Shown here piece after piece: positions 1 to 5,288 of a DNA stretch of 6,600 nt. Position numbers and translations under genes: made by a program. The stretch spans positions 1 to 6,600 of the forward strand of contig NZ_CP107876.1 in NCBI RefSeq assembly GCF_041432505.1, written 5' to 3'. The stretch's first letter is position 1. The number at the start of each line of letters is the position of its first letter. The stretch comes from Streptomyces virginiae (GTDB lineage: Bacteria; Actinomycetota; Actinomycetes; Streptomycetales; Streptomycetaceae). Below the pieces are notes generated by a model. The model was given only the letters and a program-made list of their open reading frames with translations, did not search any database and was not told the DNA's origin.

Positions 1-16
1 CATAAATGCCCCTTTT

Positions 17-392
17 GAATTGCGCCTTTCGGCGCAATTCCGCAGGAATTCCCCTTCGGGGAATTCGGTGTGGTTTAGGAATAAGCCCCTTCGGGGCTTA
101 TGTTGGGCGGAATTGAATTGCCTCCGGCAATTCAGGCTCTCGGTTTTTGAAAGCCTTTCAGGCTTTCTTGGCTCGCCCCTTTCGGGGCGTGCCGGCCAAG
201 TCACCGTGACCGGTGACCGGTTGGGGGGTGGGTTGGCCGTTGGCCGGTCATGTGGCTGGTGGGAGCCCCTTTCAGGGGCTCAGCTAGCTAGCTTGCCCGC
301 TCGTTGGCTTGCTGGCTAGCCGGTCCTGTGGCCGTTGGCCGATTGCGTGACCGATGTCTTTCGGCCCTGTCGGGCCGTGCCCCTGACGGGGC
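17..392. repeat. Run of nine perfect short hairpins, mostly with TTC or TTTC loops
   Basis: Nine perfect stem-loops lie head to tail: 17-40 (10-bp stem, TTTC loop), 46-66 (9 bp, TTC), 82-100 (8 bp, TTC), 115-133 (8 bp, TCC), 149-167 (8 bp, TTC), 174-189 (6 bp, TTTC), 263-281 (8 bp, TTC), 362-377 (6 bp, TGTC) and 379-392 (5 bp, TGAC). Stem sequences differ while the small loop is largely kept, which points to selection for structure. Read as leftward RNA the loops become GAA or GAAA, the latter a GNRA-type tetraloop. The last hairpin has an alternative: CCCCTGACGG (380-389) can pair with CCGTCAGGGG (406-415) instead. The stretch is more AT-rich than the rest of the window and I see no gene in it. 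Function is unknown; transcription barriers, a structured RNA or a single-strand DNA signal are all possible. Confidence 0.8.
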
Positions 393-752
393 TTCGGGTG
401 GTGCTCCGTCAGGGGGTGTTTCGTAAACGGGTGGTGGCTAGAGTCTGGGTTTTGCTGGCACCACCCTTCCGGGGCGGCGCATTCCTCGCGGGTGGGTAGG
501 TGCGTGCCGCACCTACTGTGCGAACCTGACGGATAGTCAGTGAATCCGGAATGGGTTTATGGAATACCGAATGCAGCCGGTCACGGCACCCCGGGGCGGG
601 GCGTGACCGATGGCGCGGCGCGGGGCGGGCCGGATCGGTCACCGTGGCCGGTGGCCGTGACCGATGCCGAGAGCGGTGACCGATCCGGCTCCAGGCGTGA
701 CCGATTGCGGTGCGCCGATCGGTCAATGCGCAGGTGAGAGGCCGTGACCGGT
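206..752. repeat. GTGACCGRT iteron-like cluster
   Basis: The 9-mer GTGACCGAT or GTGACCGGT starts at 206, 213, 347, 603, 657, 676, 697 and 744. Inverted copies are at 577 (CCGGTCAC), 634 (ATCGGTCAC) and 718 (partial, ATCGGTCA). The copies at 657, 676 and 697 are spaced 19 and 21 bp, about two helical turns. Opposed copies such as 603-611 and 634-642 form 9-bp inverted repeats. Such clusters are typical of binding sites for a plasmid replication, partition or transfer protein. Lying beside conjugation-associated genes, a transfer-locus role is possible but unproven. Confidence 0.65.
429..516. other. Two further inverted repeats in the left non-coding region
   Basis: GGGTGGTG (429-436) pairs with CACCACCC (459-466) around a 22-nt loop. 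GTAGGTGCG (496-504) pairs perfectly with CGCACCTAC (508-516) around a TGC triloop. The second is a compact 9-bp hairpin in the style of those at 17-392. No coding region or ribosome site is visible between 409 and 740. Confidence 0.6.
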
Positions 753-767
753 CCTCTCGCGGGCGCA

Positions 768-804
768 GAGAGGCCCCCGGTCCGTGTGGGCCGGGGGCCG
801 TCTC
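768..804 (-). terminator. Strong hairpin downstream of the secreted-protein gene
   Basis: GGCCCCCGG (772-780) and CCGGGGGCC (791-799) form a perfect 9-bp stem with a 10-nt loop. GAGA (768-771) and TCTC (801-804) extend it by four pairs past one bulged G. It begins about 30 nt beyond the stop at 835 on the leftward strand, as expected for a terminator of the 2354-835 pair. No T-run follows, which is common in streptomycetes. The same 9-bp stem recurs at 5191-5214. Confidence 0.65.
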
Positions 805-834
805 ACCGCTTGCCGGACGGGCCTACAGGATGCC

Positions 835-1797
835 TCAGTTCAGCACCTGTACTTCCCGGATCTCCACAGAGGTCGCGGCGTCCCGGGTGGTGGTAATGGT
901 GCCTGTCTGGCCCGCTCCGGCCCATTCCACGTCCCATGTGGTGGTGGCGGCCACCTTGTACCGGCCGCCCGTCACGGTGGAGCTGGGGGCGGTGTAGCGG
1001 TGCGCGCAGTCGGGGGACATCTGCTTGCCGTACTGGGCCGCGTACGGGGTGCCCGGGGCGGTGCAGACGACCGTTGCGCCGTCGCCCATCGTGTACGTCA
1101 CCTTGCGCACCTTGCCGGTCGCGGTGACCGTCACGCCGCCCGCCGAGGCCGAGGCCGTGGCCGGCCCCGTGCGGGTGGGGGCGGGGCGGTTCCAGATCCA
1201 GACCGGCATGCCGACGACGCCGACGCCGGTCGGGTTGGGGGCGATGCCGATGTCGGCGCCCTCCAGCCGGAGGTTCTCCACGGCCTGCTGCGCGAGCGCC
1301 TGGATGTCCACGCCGCCCCCGGCCGGGCCGGTCACCGAGAAGTGGGTGCCGCCCGCCAGCTCCCTGCCGACGCCGGGGCAGATCACGTTCCAGAGCTGCC
1401 CGGGGTCCCCCGGTTTCCAGTCCGCCGGGACGCCGTTGGAGTACGTCCAGATCGGATCGGTCGGCGCGGGCTGCGGGTTGAGCACCTGCCAGTAGCAGTG
1501 GTCCGCCTGGTTGAAGACGCCCATGTCGTCGCGGGAGCACGGCACCTCCGCCCCGTCGATCTGGCACGACGGCTTCCCCCCGCCGCCGCCCCCACCGCCT
1601 CCACCGCCGCCGGTCCCTCCGCCGCCCCCGGGCTTGCCGGGCTTGTTGTCGCCCGCGTGGATGTCGCAGTCCTGCTTGGTGGGCGGGCAGATCACCCCGC
1701 CGCCGGGGCCGGGGTCGGCCACCGCGGATTGGGCCGGCGCACCCAGGAGAAGGAGCGCGAGCGCGGCGGCCGCCGTCGCACGGCGCGCGGTCAGCAC
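835..1797 (-). CDS. Secreted Gly-linker protein with PKD-like domain (conjugation-associated type)
   Basis: This is a predicted exported protein of 320 aa. I chose the GTG at 1797 because a classical signal peptide starts exactly there: R5-R6, a hydrophobic Ala/Leu core at 9-20, and an AVA-D cleavage site after residue 27. The mature part has an 18-residue Gly tract (57-74, one Thr). Next comes a cysteine-containing middle region and then a C-terminal domain with MGDG...HRY...GRYKVA spacing, as in PKD-like beta-sandwiches. Eight cysteines in the mature chain suggest disulfides outside the cell. The start overlaps the upstream lipoprotein stop (GTGCTGA), so translation is probably coupled. From memory, proteins with the stretch MPVWIWN and this layout sit near conjugation genes on Streptomyces plasmids and are sometimes misnamed ATP/GTP-binding; no nucleotide-binding motif is visible. 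Exact function is unknown. Confidence 0.8.
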   Translation of the reverse strand: MLTARRATAAAALALLLLGAPAQSAVADPGPGGGVICPPTKQDCDIHAGDNKPGKPGGGGGTGGGGGGGGGGGGKPSCQIDGAEVPCSRDDMGVFNQADHCYWQVLNPQPAPTDPIWTYSNGVPADWKPGDPGQLWNVICPGVGRELAGGTHFSVTGPAGGGVDIQALAQQAVENLRLEGADIGIAPNPTGVGVVGMPVWIWNRPAPTRTGPATASASAGGVTVTATGKVRKVTYTMGDGATVVCTAPGTPYAAQYGKQMSPDCAHRYTAPSSTVTGGRYKVAATTTWDVEWAGAGQTGTITTTRDAATSVEIREVQVLN

Positions 1798-2354
1798 GTC
1801 GCTGCCCGGTCGATGGCCAGGGCCCAGATGACCCACTTCCCGTCCGTCTTGATGGCGGTCAGGTTGTTCACGTGGCGGCGCGGCGCCGTGCCCTTGACCG
1901 GGATCACCTCTCCGGTCGACGCCTTCACCTCGTCGTACTTGCTGGAGTCCACGCAGTCCGTCAGCGTGGCCTTCGTCTTGGCCTCGTCGAAGCCAGTCAC
2001 CTCCGGCCGATACGACAGCTCACCCTTCATGACGGTGCCCTGCTCCTGGTGGTAGAGCATCGTCAGCGTGATATCCCGCAGCGCCGTGTTGCCCGCGTAC
2101 GTCGCCAACTGCGGATCGCGCTTCGCCGTCCCGTACGTCCGCTCCTCCGCCGACCGCATCGCCCGGTACGCCTCCAGGACGGCCGCCTTTTCCGGCGCGT
2201 CCGGGTCAGCGCTCTTGCTGGGGCTGGGCGCCGCTGTAGCAGCCGCAGGAGCCTTCGCGCCGCCGTCGCCTCCCCCGCATCCGGCGAGGGCCGCAGCGAG
2301 CGCCACAGCGCCTCCCAGCGCCGCCGCGCACCGCTTCTGTCGAGCCGTCACCAT
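1791..2354 (-). CDS. Lipoprotein, possibly NTF2-like fold
   Basis: This encodes a predicted lipoprotein of 187 aa anchored outside the membrane. ATG at 2354 is preferred because a lipoprotein signal follows directly: K7-R8, a hydrophobic stretch and the lipobox LAGC with Cys26 as lipidation site. A G-rich stretch, GGGGG, lies upstream of the ATG as a possible ribosome site. After a low-complexity Ala/Pro/Ser spacer (about 30-50) comes a compact domain starting with a helical EAYRAM segment, then beta strands with ATLTDCVD and the ending GKWVIWALAIDRAATC. This ordering resembles NTF2-like lipoproteins common in streptomycetes. Two cysteines in the domain may form a disulfide. The reading frame stays open upstream to 2594, but that extension has no signal-peptide logic and runs through intergenic repeats. 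The overlap with the next gene suggests the two act together, perhaps at the cell surface during transfer. Confidence 0.8.
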   Translation of the reverse strand: MVTARQKRCAAALGGAVALAAALAGCGGGDGGAKAPAAATAAPSPSKSADPDAPEKAAVLEAYRAMRSAEERTYGTAKRDPQLATYAGNTALRDITLTMLYHQEQGTVMKGELSYRPEVTGFDEAKTKATLTDCVDSSKYDEVKASTGEVIPVKGTAPRRHVNNLTAIKTDGKWVIWALAIDRAATC

Positions 2355-2372
2355 CGGGCCACCCCCGTGCAG

Positions 2373-2389
2373 TCGCGAACAGATCGCGA
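2373..2389. promoter_or_regulatory. Paired TCGCGA palindromes at the predicted transcription start
   Basis: TCGCGA occurs at 2373-2378 and 2384-2389, 11 bp apart, about one helical turn. Each is a palindrome and together they form a 17-bp dyad. The pair sits just upstream of the lipoprotein ATG and over the predicted transcription start, as an operator would. Confidence 0.35.
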
Positions 2390-2391
2390 TC

Positions 2392-2420
2392 ACGGTAACG
2401 CGCAGCACAGAGCCCGTCAC
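2392..2420 (-). promoter_or_regulatory. Possible promoter of the lipoprotein/secreted-protein pair
   Basis: On the leftward strand, GTGACG (2420-2415) and TACCGT (2397-2392) are separated by exactly 17 nt. They match the -35 and -10 consensus at about four positions each. The predicted start near 2385 gives a leader of about 30 nt. The match is weak and rests only on pattern. Confidence 0.3.
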
Positions 2421-2601
2421 AGGAGTTGCCGGGCCAGACCGAGCAAACCGCCGCCGCCCGGCCTGCAGAGACCCAACCTCTCCGTACGGCTGACGCGTAC
2501 AAAGAGGTGTCGTCGTGGCGAGGGGGCTTGCCCACCGGGCCTGACCAGGCACGATGCTCAAGATCGAAAAAGTGGGGGTCCCACTCACGGTCACACCTCC
2601 G

Positions 2602-2657
2602 GTGCAACCCCTAGTGCACCTCTACGTGCAACCTTCCAGCCCCCCTCCGGTGCAACC
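2602..2657 (+). repeat. 12-bp-phased GTGCAACC repeats
   Basis: GTGCA begins at 2602, 2614, 2626 and 2650, that is at intervals of 12, 12 and 24 bp. Three copies read GTGCAACC and the copy at 2614 reads GTGCACC. The first copy is also part of CACCTCCGGTG, a small dyad. The block lies in the 610-bp stretch (2355-2964) that has no credible gene. Its regular phasing suggests protein binding. Confidence 0.55.
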
Positions 2658-2723
2658 CTCACGGGCCCCGATCCCGGCACCTTGCCCGGCAGGCTTGCCC
2701 ACCCCGCCGGACCGGCCGCATGG

Positions 2724-2771
2724 GGGTGAACGAACCCCGAGCCTCTCGGGAGGGTCACGGTTCGTTCACCC
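2724..2771 (-). terminator. Nested 13-bp dyad beyond the partition operon
   Basis: GGGTGAACGAACC (2724-2736) and GGTTCGTTCACCC (2759-2771) are perfect 13-bp inverted repeats. Inside them CCGAG (2737-2741) and CTCGG (2745-2749) form a second small hairpin. It lies about 190 nt beyond the RHH stop on the leftward strand and could end the parA operon transcript. Because it also contains GAAC/GTTC words like the neighbouring array, an operator role cannot be excluded. Confidence 0.5.
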
Positions 2772-2780
2772 TGAACCGCC

Positions 2781-2939
2781 GGAACCGGGCCGGAACGGGC
2801 GGGAACATGCAGGCCAGCGACCGGTACACGTACCGGAACACCGCCGCAGGCCCGGAACAGGTTCCCGCTGCCCGGTCCCGGTTCCCGCCCGGTTCCACCG
2901 CCGTTCCGGCTCGCTGAGCTGCGTGTTCCTCCCGGTTCC
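2781..2939. repeat. 11-bp-phased GGAAC/GTTCC array, candidate centromere
   Basis: GGAAC starts at 2781, 2792, 2802, 2835 and 2854. The opposite orientation, GTTCC, starts at 2861, 2881, 2892, 2903, 2925 and 2935. Intervals of 10, 11 and 22 bp dominate, so the sites fall on one face of the helix. The two blocks point toward each other around GGAACAGGTTCC (2854-2865). Most copies sit in CCCGGAAC or CCGGTTCC context. The array starts 26 bp past the stop of the RHH gene. RHH partition proteins are known to bind short direct and inverted repeats at about 11-bp or 8-bp spacing, so this is a good candidate for the plasmid's partition site. Confidence 0.6.
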
Positions 2940-2964
2940 CGGGGCGGGCGGCGGGCTGCGCCGG

Positions 2965-3237
2965 TCAGGCCGGGTGCTGGGCCAACCACTCCCGGATCGC
3001 CTGCTCGGTGCCGTCCTGCATCTCGATGCCGAGCAGCACGCAGCGGGACTTGAACTCTCGTTGCAGCTCCGGCGGCAGGTACGTCCCGAACGCCACCCGG
3101 GCGGGCTTGCCCGCCCCCCGGGCAGGCTTGCCCAGACCCGGGGCGGTGCCGTCGCCCACCCGGAGCGACTCGGTGCTGGGGGTGAGCGCCGTGTTCGTCG
3201 CCGTGCCGGACGGGCGCCGTCGTTCGCGGGGAGTCAT
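2965..3237 (-). CDS. Ribbon-helix-helix partition partner of ParA
   Basis: This is a 90-aa basic protein, probably the DNA-binding half of a type Ib-like partition system. Residues 47-88 fit a ribbon-helix-helix fold: strand RVAFGTYLP (47-55), helix PELQREFKSRCVLLG (56-70) and helix MQDGTEQAIREWLAQH (73-88). Residues 1-46 look disordered and basic, as in ParG, where such a tail stimulates the ATPase. The ATG overlaps the parA stop (ATGA), there is no strong ribosome site, and translation is probably coupled. Residues 36-48 contain GKPA twice, seven residues apart; this is the translation of two GGCTTGCCC repeats embedded in the gene, so the gene may carry binding sites for itself or another plasmid factor. 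The fold call is from pattern; no family name is certain. Confidence 0.8.
   Translation of the reverse strand: MTPRERRRPSGTATNTALTPSTESLRVGDGTAPGLGKPARGAGKPARVAFGTYLPPELQREFKSRCVLLGIEMQDGTEQAIREWLAQHPA
3104..3133 (+). repeat. Two GGCTTGCCC iterons inside the RHH gene
   Basis: GGCTTGCCC occurs at 3104-3112 and 3125-3133, exactly 21 bp apart and in the same orientation as all other copies in the window. The second is in GCAGGCTTGCCC, a near-palindrome with GGCA/TGCC arms. Both lie in the part of the gene encoding the probable disordered tail, where sequence constraint on the protein is low. Confidence 0.65.
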
Positions 3238-4034
3238 GCGGCCGGCACCGCCTTCACGAACGTCTCGGCGAGCAGCTCGTACACCGCCCGCACCTCCCCG
3301 GCCCTTCCCCCGGTCACGCCCTCCAGCGGCAGCGCCGACTCATCGACGTCGAGCACCACCGACCGGCGCGGCACCACCGGATCCCACACCAGCGGCCCGA
3401 ACGTCTCGCGGATGCCGTCGCGCTGGAAGGCGTGCGAGCCGAGCTGCTGGAGGCCGTTGACGACGACCCCGGCCAGCTCCAGCGAGGGGTTCGACAGATC
3501 CGCCGCCCGGTGGGCGATGAAGTCCCTCACGCGGATGGCCGCCTCCACCGCGTCGTACTCCGGCGTCGTCACCACCACCGCCACATCCGCCGCCGCCATC
3601 CCGAGCTGCGTCAGGTGGAACAGCGACGGCGGGCAGTCGATCAGCGTGTAGTCAAAGTGGCGGTCCACCCCGTCCAGTGCCCGCGCGAGACGCCGGTGCG
3701 CGCCGACGATCCCGGCCTCGCTCATCCGGTTCTCCAGCTCCAGCCGCGCCGGGCACAGCGCGATCCGGTCCGCGTACTCCGTCTCCCAGCCGACCGACTG
3801 GACCACCTGGGCCGCCGCCCCCACCTCGTCCGCGCGGATCGCCTCCGAGATCGTCAGCTGCGGCGCCGCCGCGTCGAACGTCCACCCCAGCCGCCGCGAC
3901 GCGTTGCCCTGCGGATCGAGATCCACCACCAGCACCCGGCACCCGCGCTTGGCCAACGCCTCCGCCAGCCGCACCGTCGTGGTGGTCTTGCCCACCCCGC
4001 CCTTGTTGTTCCCGACCGCCACCCGTTTCGCCAT
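3234..4034 (-). CDS. parA: ParA-family partition ATPase
   Basis: This is a cytoplasmic Walker-type ATPase of 266 aa that would move or position plasmid copies with a DNA-binding partner. The deviant Walker A motif KGGVGKTT is at 11-18 with the signature lysine K11. The A' motif VVDLDPQGN is at 36-44 and Walker B TLIDCPPS at 130-137. There is no N-terminal HTH domain, so it is the short class usually paired with a small RHH protein, as found here immediately downstream with a 4-nt overlap. ATG at 4034 is preferred over GTG at 4037 because the upstream GGAG lies 5 nt from the ATG but only 2 nt from the GTG. ParA proteins of this class often rely on the partner for autorepression; paired GGCTAGC words about 30 bp upstream are candidate operators. 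Confidence 0.93.
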   Translation of the reverse strand: MAKRVAVGNNKGGVGKTTTTVRLAEALAKRGCRVLVVDLDPQGNASRRLGWTFDAAAPQLTISEAIRADEVGAAAQVVQSVGWETEYADRIALCPARLELENRMSEAGIVGAHRRLARALDGVDRHFDYTLIDCPPSLFHLTQLGMAAADVAVVVTTPEYDAVEAAIRVRDFIAHRAADLSNPSLELAGVVVNGLQQLGSHAFQRDGIRETFGPLVWDPVVPRRSVVLDVDESALPLEGVTGGRAGEVRAVYELLAETFVKAVPAA

Positions 4035-4062
4035 CACCGCTCCGCCCGCTCGCCAGTAAGCC

Positions 4063-4160
4063 GGCTAGCAGGCTAGCCGCACGGACACCCCCCGCCCGAC
4101 GCAACCGGCCGTCTCGCGGACGGGGGGACGGACGGGATAACCAGCGCAAACGCCGTCCGT
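4063..4160. promoter_or_regulatory. Upstream control region of parA
   Basis: GGCTAGCA (4063-4070) and GGCTAGCC (4071-4078) are tandem 8-mers about 30 bp ahead of the parA start. GCTAGC is rare in high-GC DNA, yet it also clusters at 283-292 and 315-320. Farther out ACGGACGG (4128-4135) and CCGTCCGT (4153-4160) form an 8-bp inverted repeat with a 17-bp spacer. I could not identify a convincing -10 element, so the promoter position is open. Confidence 0.4.
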
Positions 4161-4195
4161 GGAAACGTCCGCACCGACCCCGGTCCGCCCGGTCC

Positions 4196-4406
4196 GGGGG
4201 AGCGGACCGCCGGACCGGGGGACCGGACCGCCGGACCGGGGGACCGGACCGGCGGACCGGGGGAGCGGACCGCCGGACCGGGGGAGCGGACCGCCGGACC
4301 GGGGGACCGGACCGCCGGACCGGGGGACCGGACCGCCGGACCGGGAGACCGGACCGCCGGACCGGGAGACCGGACCGCCGGACCGGGAGACCGGACCGGG
4401 CGGACC
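4196..4406 (+). repeat. Ten tandem 21-bp repeats upstream of parA
   Basis: Nine 21-bp units and one 22-bp unit follow without gaps from 4196 (start positions 4196, 4217, 4238, 4259, 4280, 4301, 4322, 4343, 4364, 4385); a partial eleventh begins at 4407. Each starts GGGGGACC, GGGGGAGC or GGGAGACC and continues with two CGGACCG words. These words alternate at 8- and 13-bp intervals through the array. Inverted CGGTCCG words flank it at 4181, 4190, 4422 and 4438. Units 8-10 share the GGGAGACC variant, a sign of recent duplication. As 21 bp is seven codons and two helical turns, all frames stay open across it, but no gene is credible. Partition site or parA operator are the likeliest roles. Confidence 0.85.
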
Positions 4407-4521
4407 GGGAGACCGGGGGAGCGGTCCGGCGTCCGGGCGGTCCGGCGCTCGCCTTGGAGTCCGTTCGGCGGCTGCCCCGCCCGCCCGTCCGCGCCCCGTG
4501 AGCCGCGCCCGCGCCAGGACG

Positions 4522-4566
4522 CCTCAGGGGCGGCCAGCGGATCTCTCCGCCGACCGCCCCCTGAGG
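4522..4566 (-). terminator. Nested hairpin downstream of the 151-aa gene
   Basis: CCTCAGGGG (4522-4530) pairs with CCCCTGAGG (4558-4566), extended by CGG/CCG past one bulged C. Inside, GCGGA (4537-4541) pairs with TCCGC (4546-4550). It lies about 70 nt beyond the stop at 4639 and separates that gene from the parA upstream region. The position fits a leftward terminator. Confidence 0.5.
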
Positions 4567-4570
4567 AAGT

Positions 4571-4627
4571 GGCCTCGTGTGCACGCGTGTGCACGTGCAC
4601 GTGTGCACGCGTTACGCGCGCGAGGCC
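4571..4627. promoter_or_regulatory. Cluster of GTGCAC palindromes inside a 7-bp dyad
   Basis: GTGCAC occurs at 4579, 4589, 4595 and 4603. Positions 4585-4612 form an imperfect 28-bp palindrome. GGCCTCG (4571-4577) and CGAGGCC (4621-4627) enclose the block as a 7-bp inverted repeat. It starts just past the stop at 4639 on the leftward strand. Binding site or RNA structure are both possible. Confidence 0.4.
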
Positions 4628-4638
4628 CCGTCGGAGCC

Positions 4639-5094
4639 TCAGACCACCGTCAACGCGGCGGGAGCCATCACGCCGAACACCCGGGACACCACCTCGCGCG
4701 CCCGCTCGAACTCCTCGGTCTCCGTCTCCGACCCGTACACCTCGGCCACCAGCTCCGCCATGCGCGGGCTCCCCGGACCGTCGTAGACCATCATGTGCGT
4801 CACCGTGTAGTACCGGGCCATCTCGTCCGACTCCAGCACCCCCGGCGTCGACCACGCCCCCTCGGAGTCCAGGAGCGCCGCCACCAACTCCTCCGGCTGC
4901 ACGAACAGGCTCACCCGCACCTCGACCCGCTGCTGCCCGACCTCCTCCACCACCGCACTCGGCGGCAGGGTCTCACCCCACGGCGACACGCCCTCCACCA
5001 CTCCGCCGGCCTCCACCCGGGAGCGGCCCACCGCGTCCCGAACCGACGCCTCAACCGTCCACACAGAAGCCGCGGTACCTGCCACAATCGCCAT
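4639..5094 (-). CDS. Acidic hypothetical protein, 151 aa
   Basis: I do not recognise this protein. ATG at 5094 is supported by AGGAA about 7 nt upstream, and the frame shows normal high-GC streptomycete codon use. It has no signal peptide, no membrane segment and no cysteine. It contains about 24 acidic residues against about 10 arginines and no lysine, so it is strongly acidic. The first 65 residues look beta-rich; the segment VQPEELVAALLDSEG (65-79) and the last 45 residues look helical, with an acidic SETETEEFERAREVV run. It is transcribed alone, leftward, away from the small HTH gene at 5307, with which it shares a 212-bp divergent spacer. Its place between partition and replication genes suggests a plasmid housekeeping role, but there is no direct evidence. 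Confidence 0.7.
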   Translation of the reverse strand: MAIVAGTAASVWTVEASVRDAVGRSRVEAGGVVEGVSPWGETLPPSAVVEEVGQQRVEVRVSLFVQPEELVAALLDSEGAWSTPGVLESDEMARYYTVTHMMVYDGPGSPRMAELVAEVYGSETETEEFERAREVVSRVFGVMAPAALTVV

Positions 5095-5130
5095 GTCGGG
5101 TTTCCTTCCACACAGTGATCCGACTCAGCT

Positions 5131-5214
5131 CCGGCGCTGATACGCCGGGGCTACCGGTGACCGCGCCGCTCCAACGGCAGGCCACCAACCGGCCCCCGGC
5201 TCCAACCGGGGGCC
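5131..5214. other. Two hairpins in the divergent spacer
   Basis: CCGGCG/CGCCGG (5131-5136, 5143-5148) is a 6-bp stem in the likely leader of the 151-aa gene. GGCCCCCGG/CCGGGGGCC (5191-5199, 5206-5214) is a 9-bp stem with a CTCCAA loop. The second stem is identical to the one at 772-799. Lying between divergent genes it cannot be a normal operon terminator; it may block read-through toward either gene. Confidence 0.55.
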
Positions 5215-5251
5215 GCTCCCGTTTCCGGGTGCAGAGCCACCATGACACGAC

Positions 5252-5288
5252 AAGTTCACTGGATACAAGTGCGACATCCAGTGAACTT
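5252..5288. promoter_or_regulatory. Perfect 13-bp inverted-repeat operator
   Basis: AAGTTCACTGGAT (5252-5264) and ATCCAGTGAACTT (5276-5288) are perfect inverted repeats with an 11-bp spacer. Arm centres are 24 bp apart, a little over two helical turns. The right arm fills the gap between the -35 and -10 elements of the promoter below. A repressor bound here would block transcription; the HTH protein encoded directly downstream is the obvious candidate. The AT-rich arms stand out from their surroundings. Confidence 0.75.

Noticed and set aside
20..319. Rightward 99-aa reading frame
   Set aside because: It is a translation of the hairpin chain, with no ribosome site, no domain and composition unlike the real genes.
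17..400. Linear-plasmid telomere
   Set aside because: Densely packed hairpins with 3-nt loops recall Streptomyces telomeres. However, the usual CCCGCGG-type terminal sequence and GCA-type loops are absent, and the window edge need not be a replicon end.
409..726. Leftward 105-aa reading frame rich in RHRSR
   Set aside because: Its Arg/His/Ser-rich sequence comes from the GTGACCGAT repeats read in frame; there is no ribosome site.
1511..1831. Rightward proline-rich reading frame
   Set aside because: The poly-Pro tract is the complement of the Gly tract in the secreted protein, which has a signal peptide and conserved features.
2355..2594. 80-residue N-terminal extension of the lipoprotein
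   Set aside because: It would bury the lipoprotein signal peptide inside the chain and runs through the intergenic promoter region.
2591..2989. Leftward 132-aa reading frame
   Set aside because: It lies across three repeat blocks and a dyad, is Gly/Pro/Arg low complexity, and overlaps the RHH stop.
4196..4406. CRISPR array
   Set aside because: Repeats are contiguous 21-mers with no unique spacers and no cas gene nearby.
4159..4501. Proteins with repeated DRRTGGP or RSPGPAV units, in several frames
   Set aside because: The 21-bp repeat is seven codons, so every frame is open and repetitive on both strands; none has a recognisable domain or good start.
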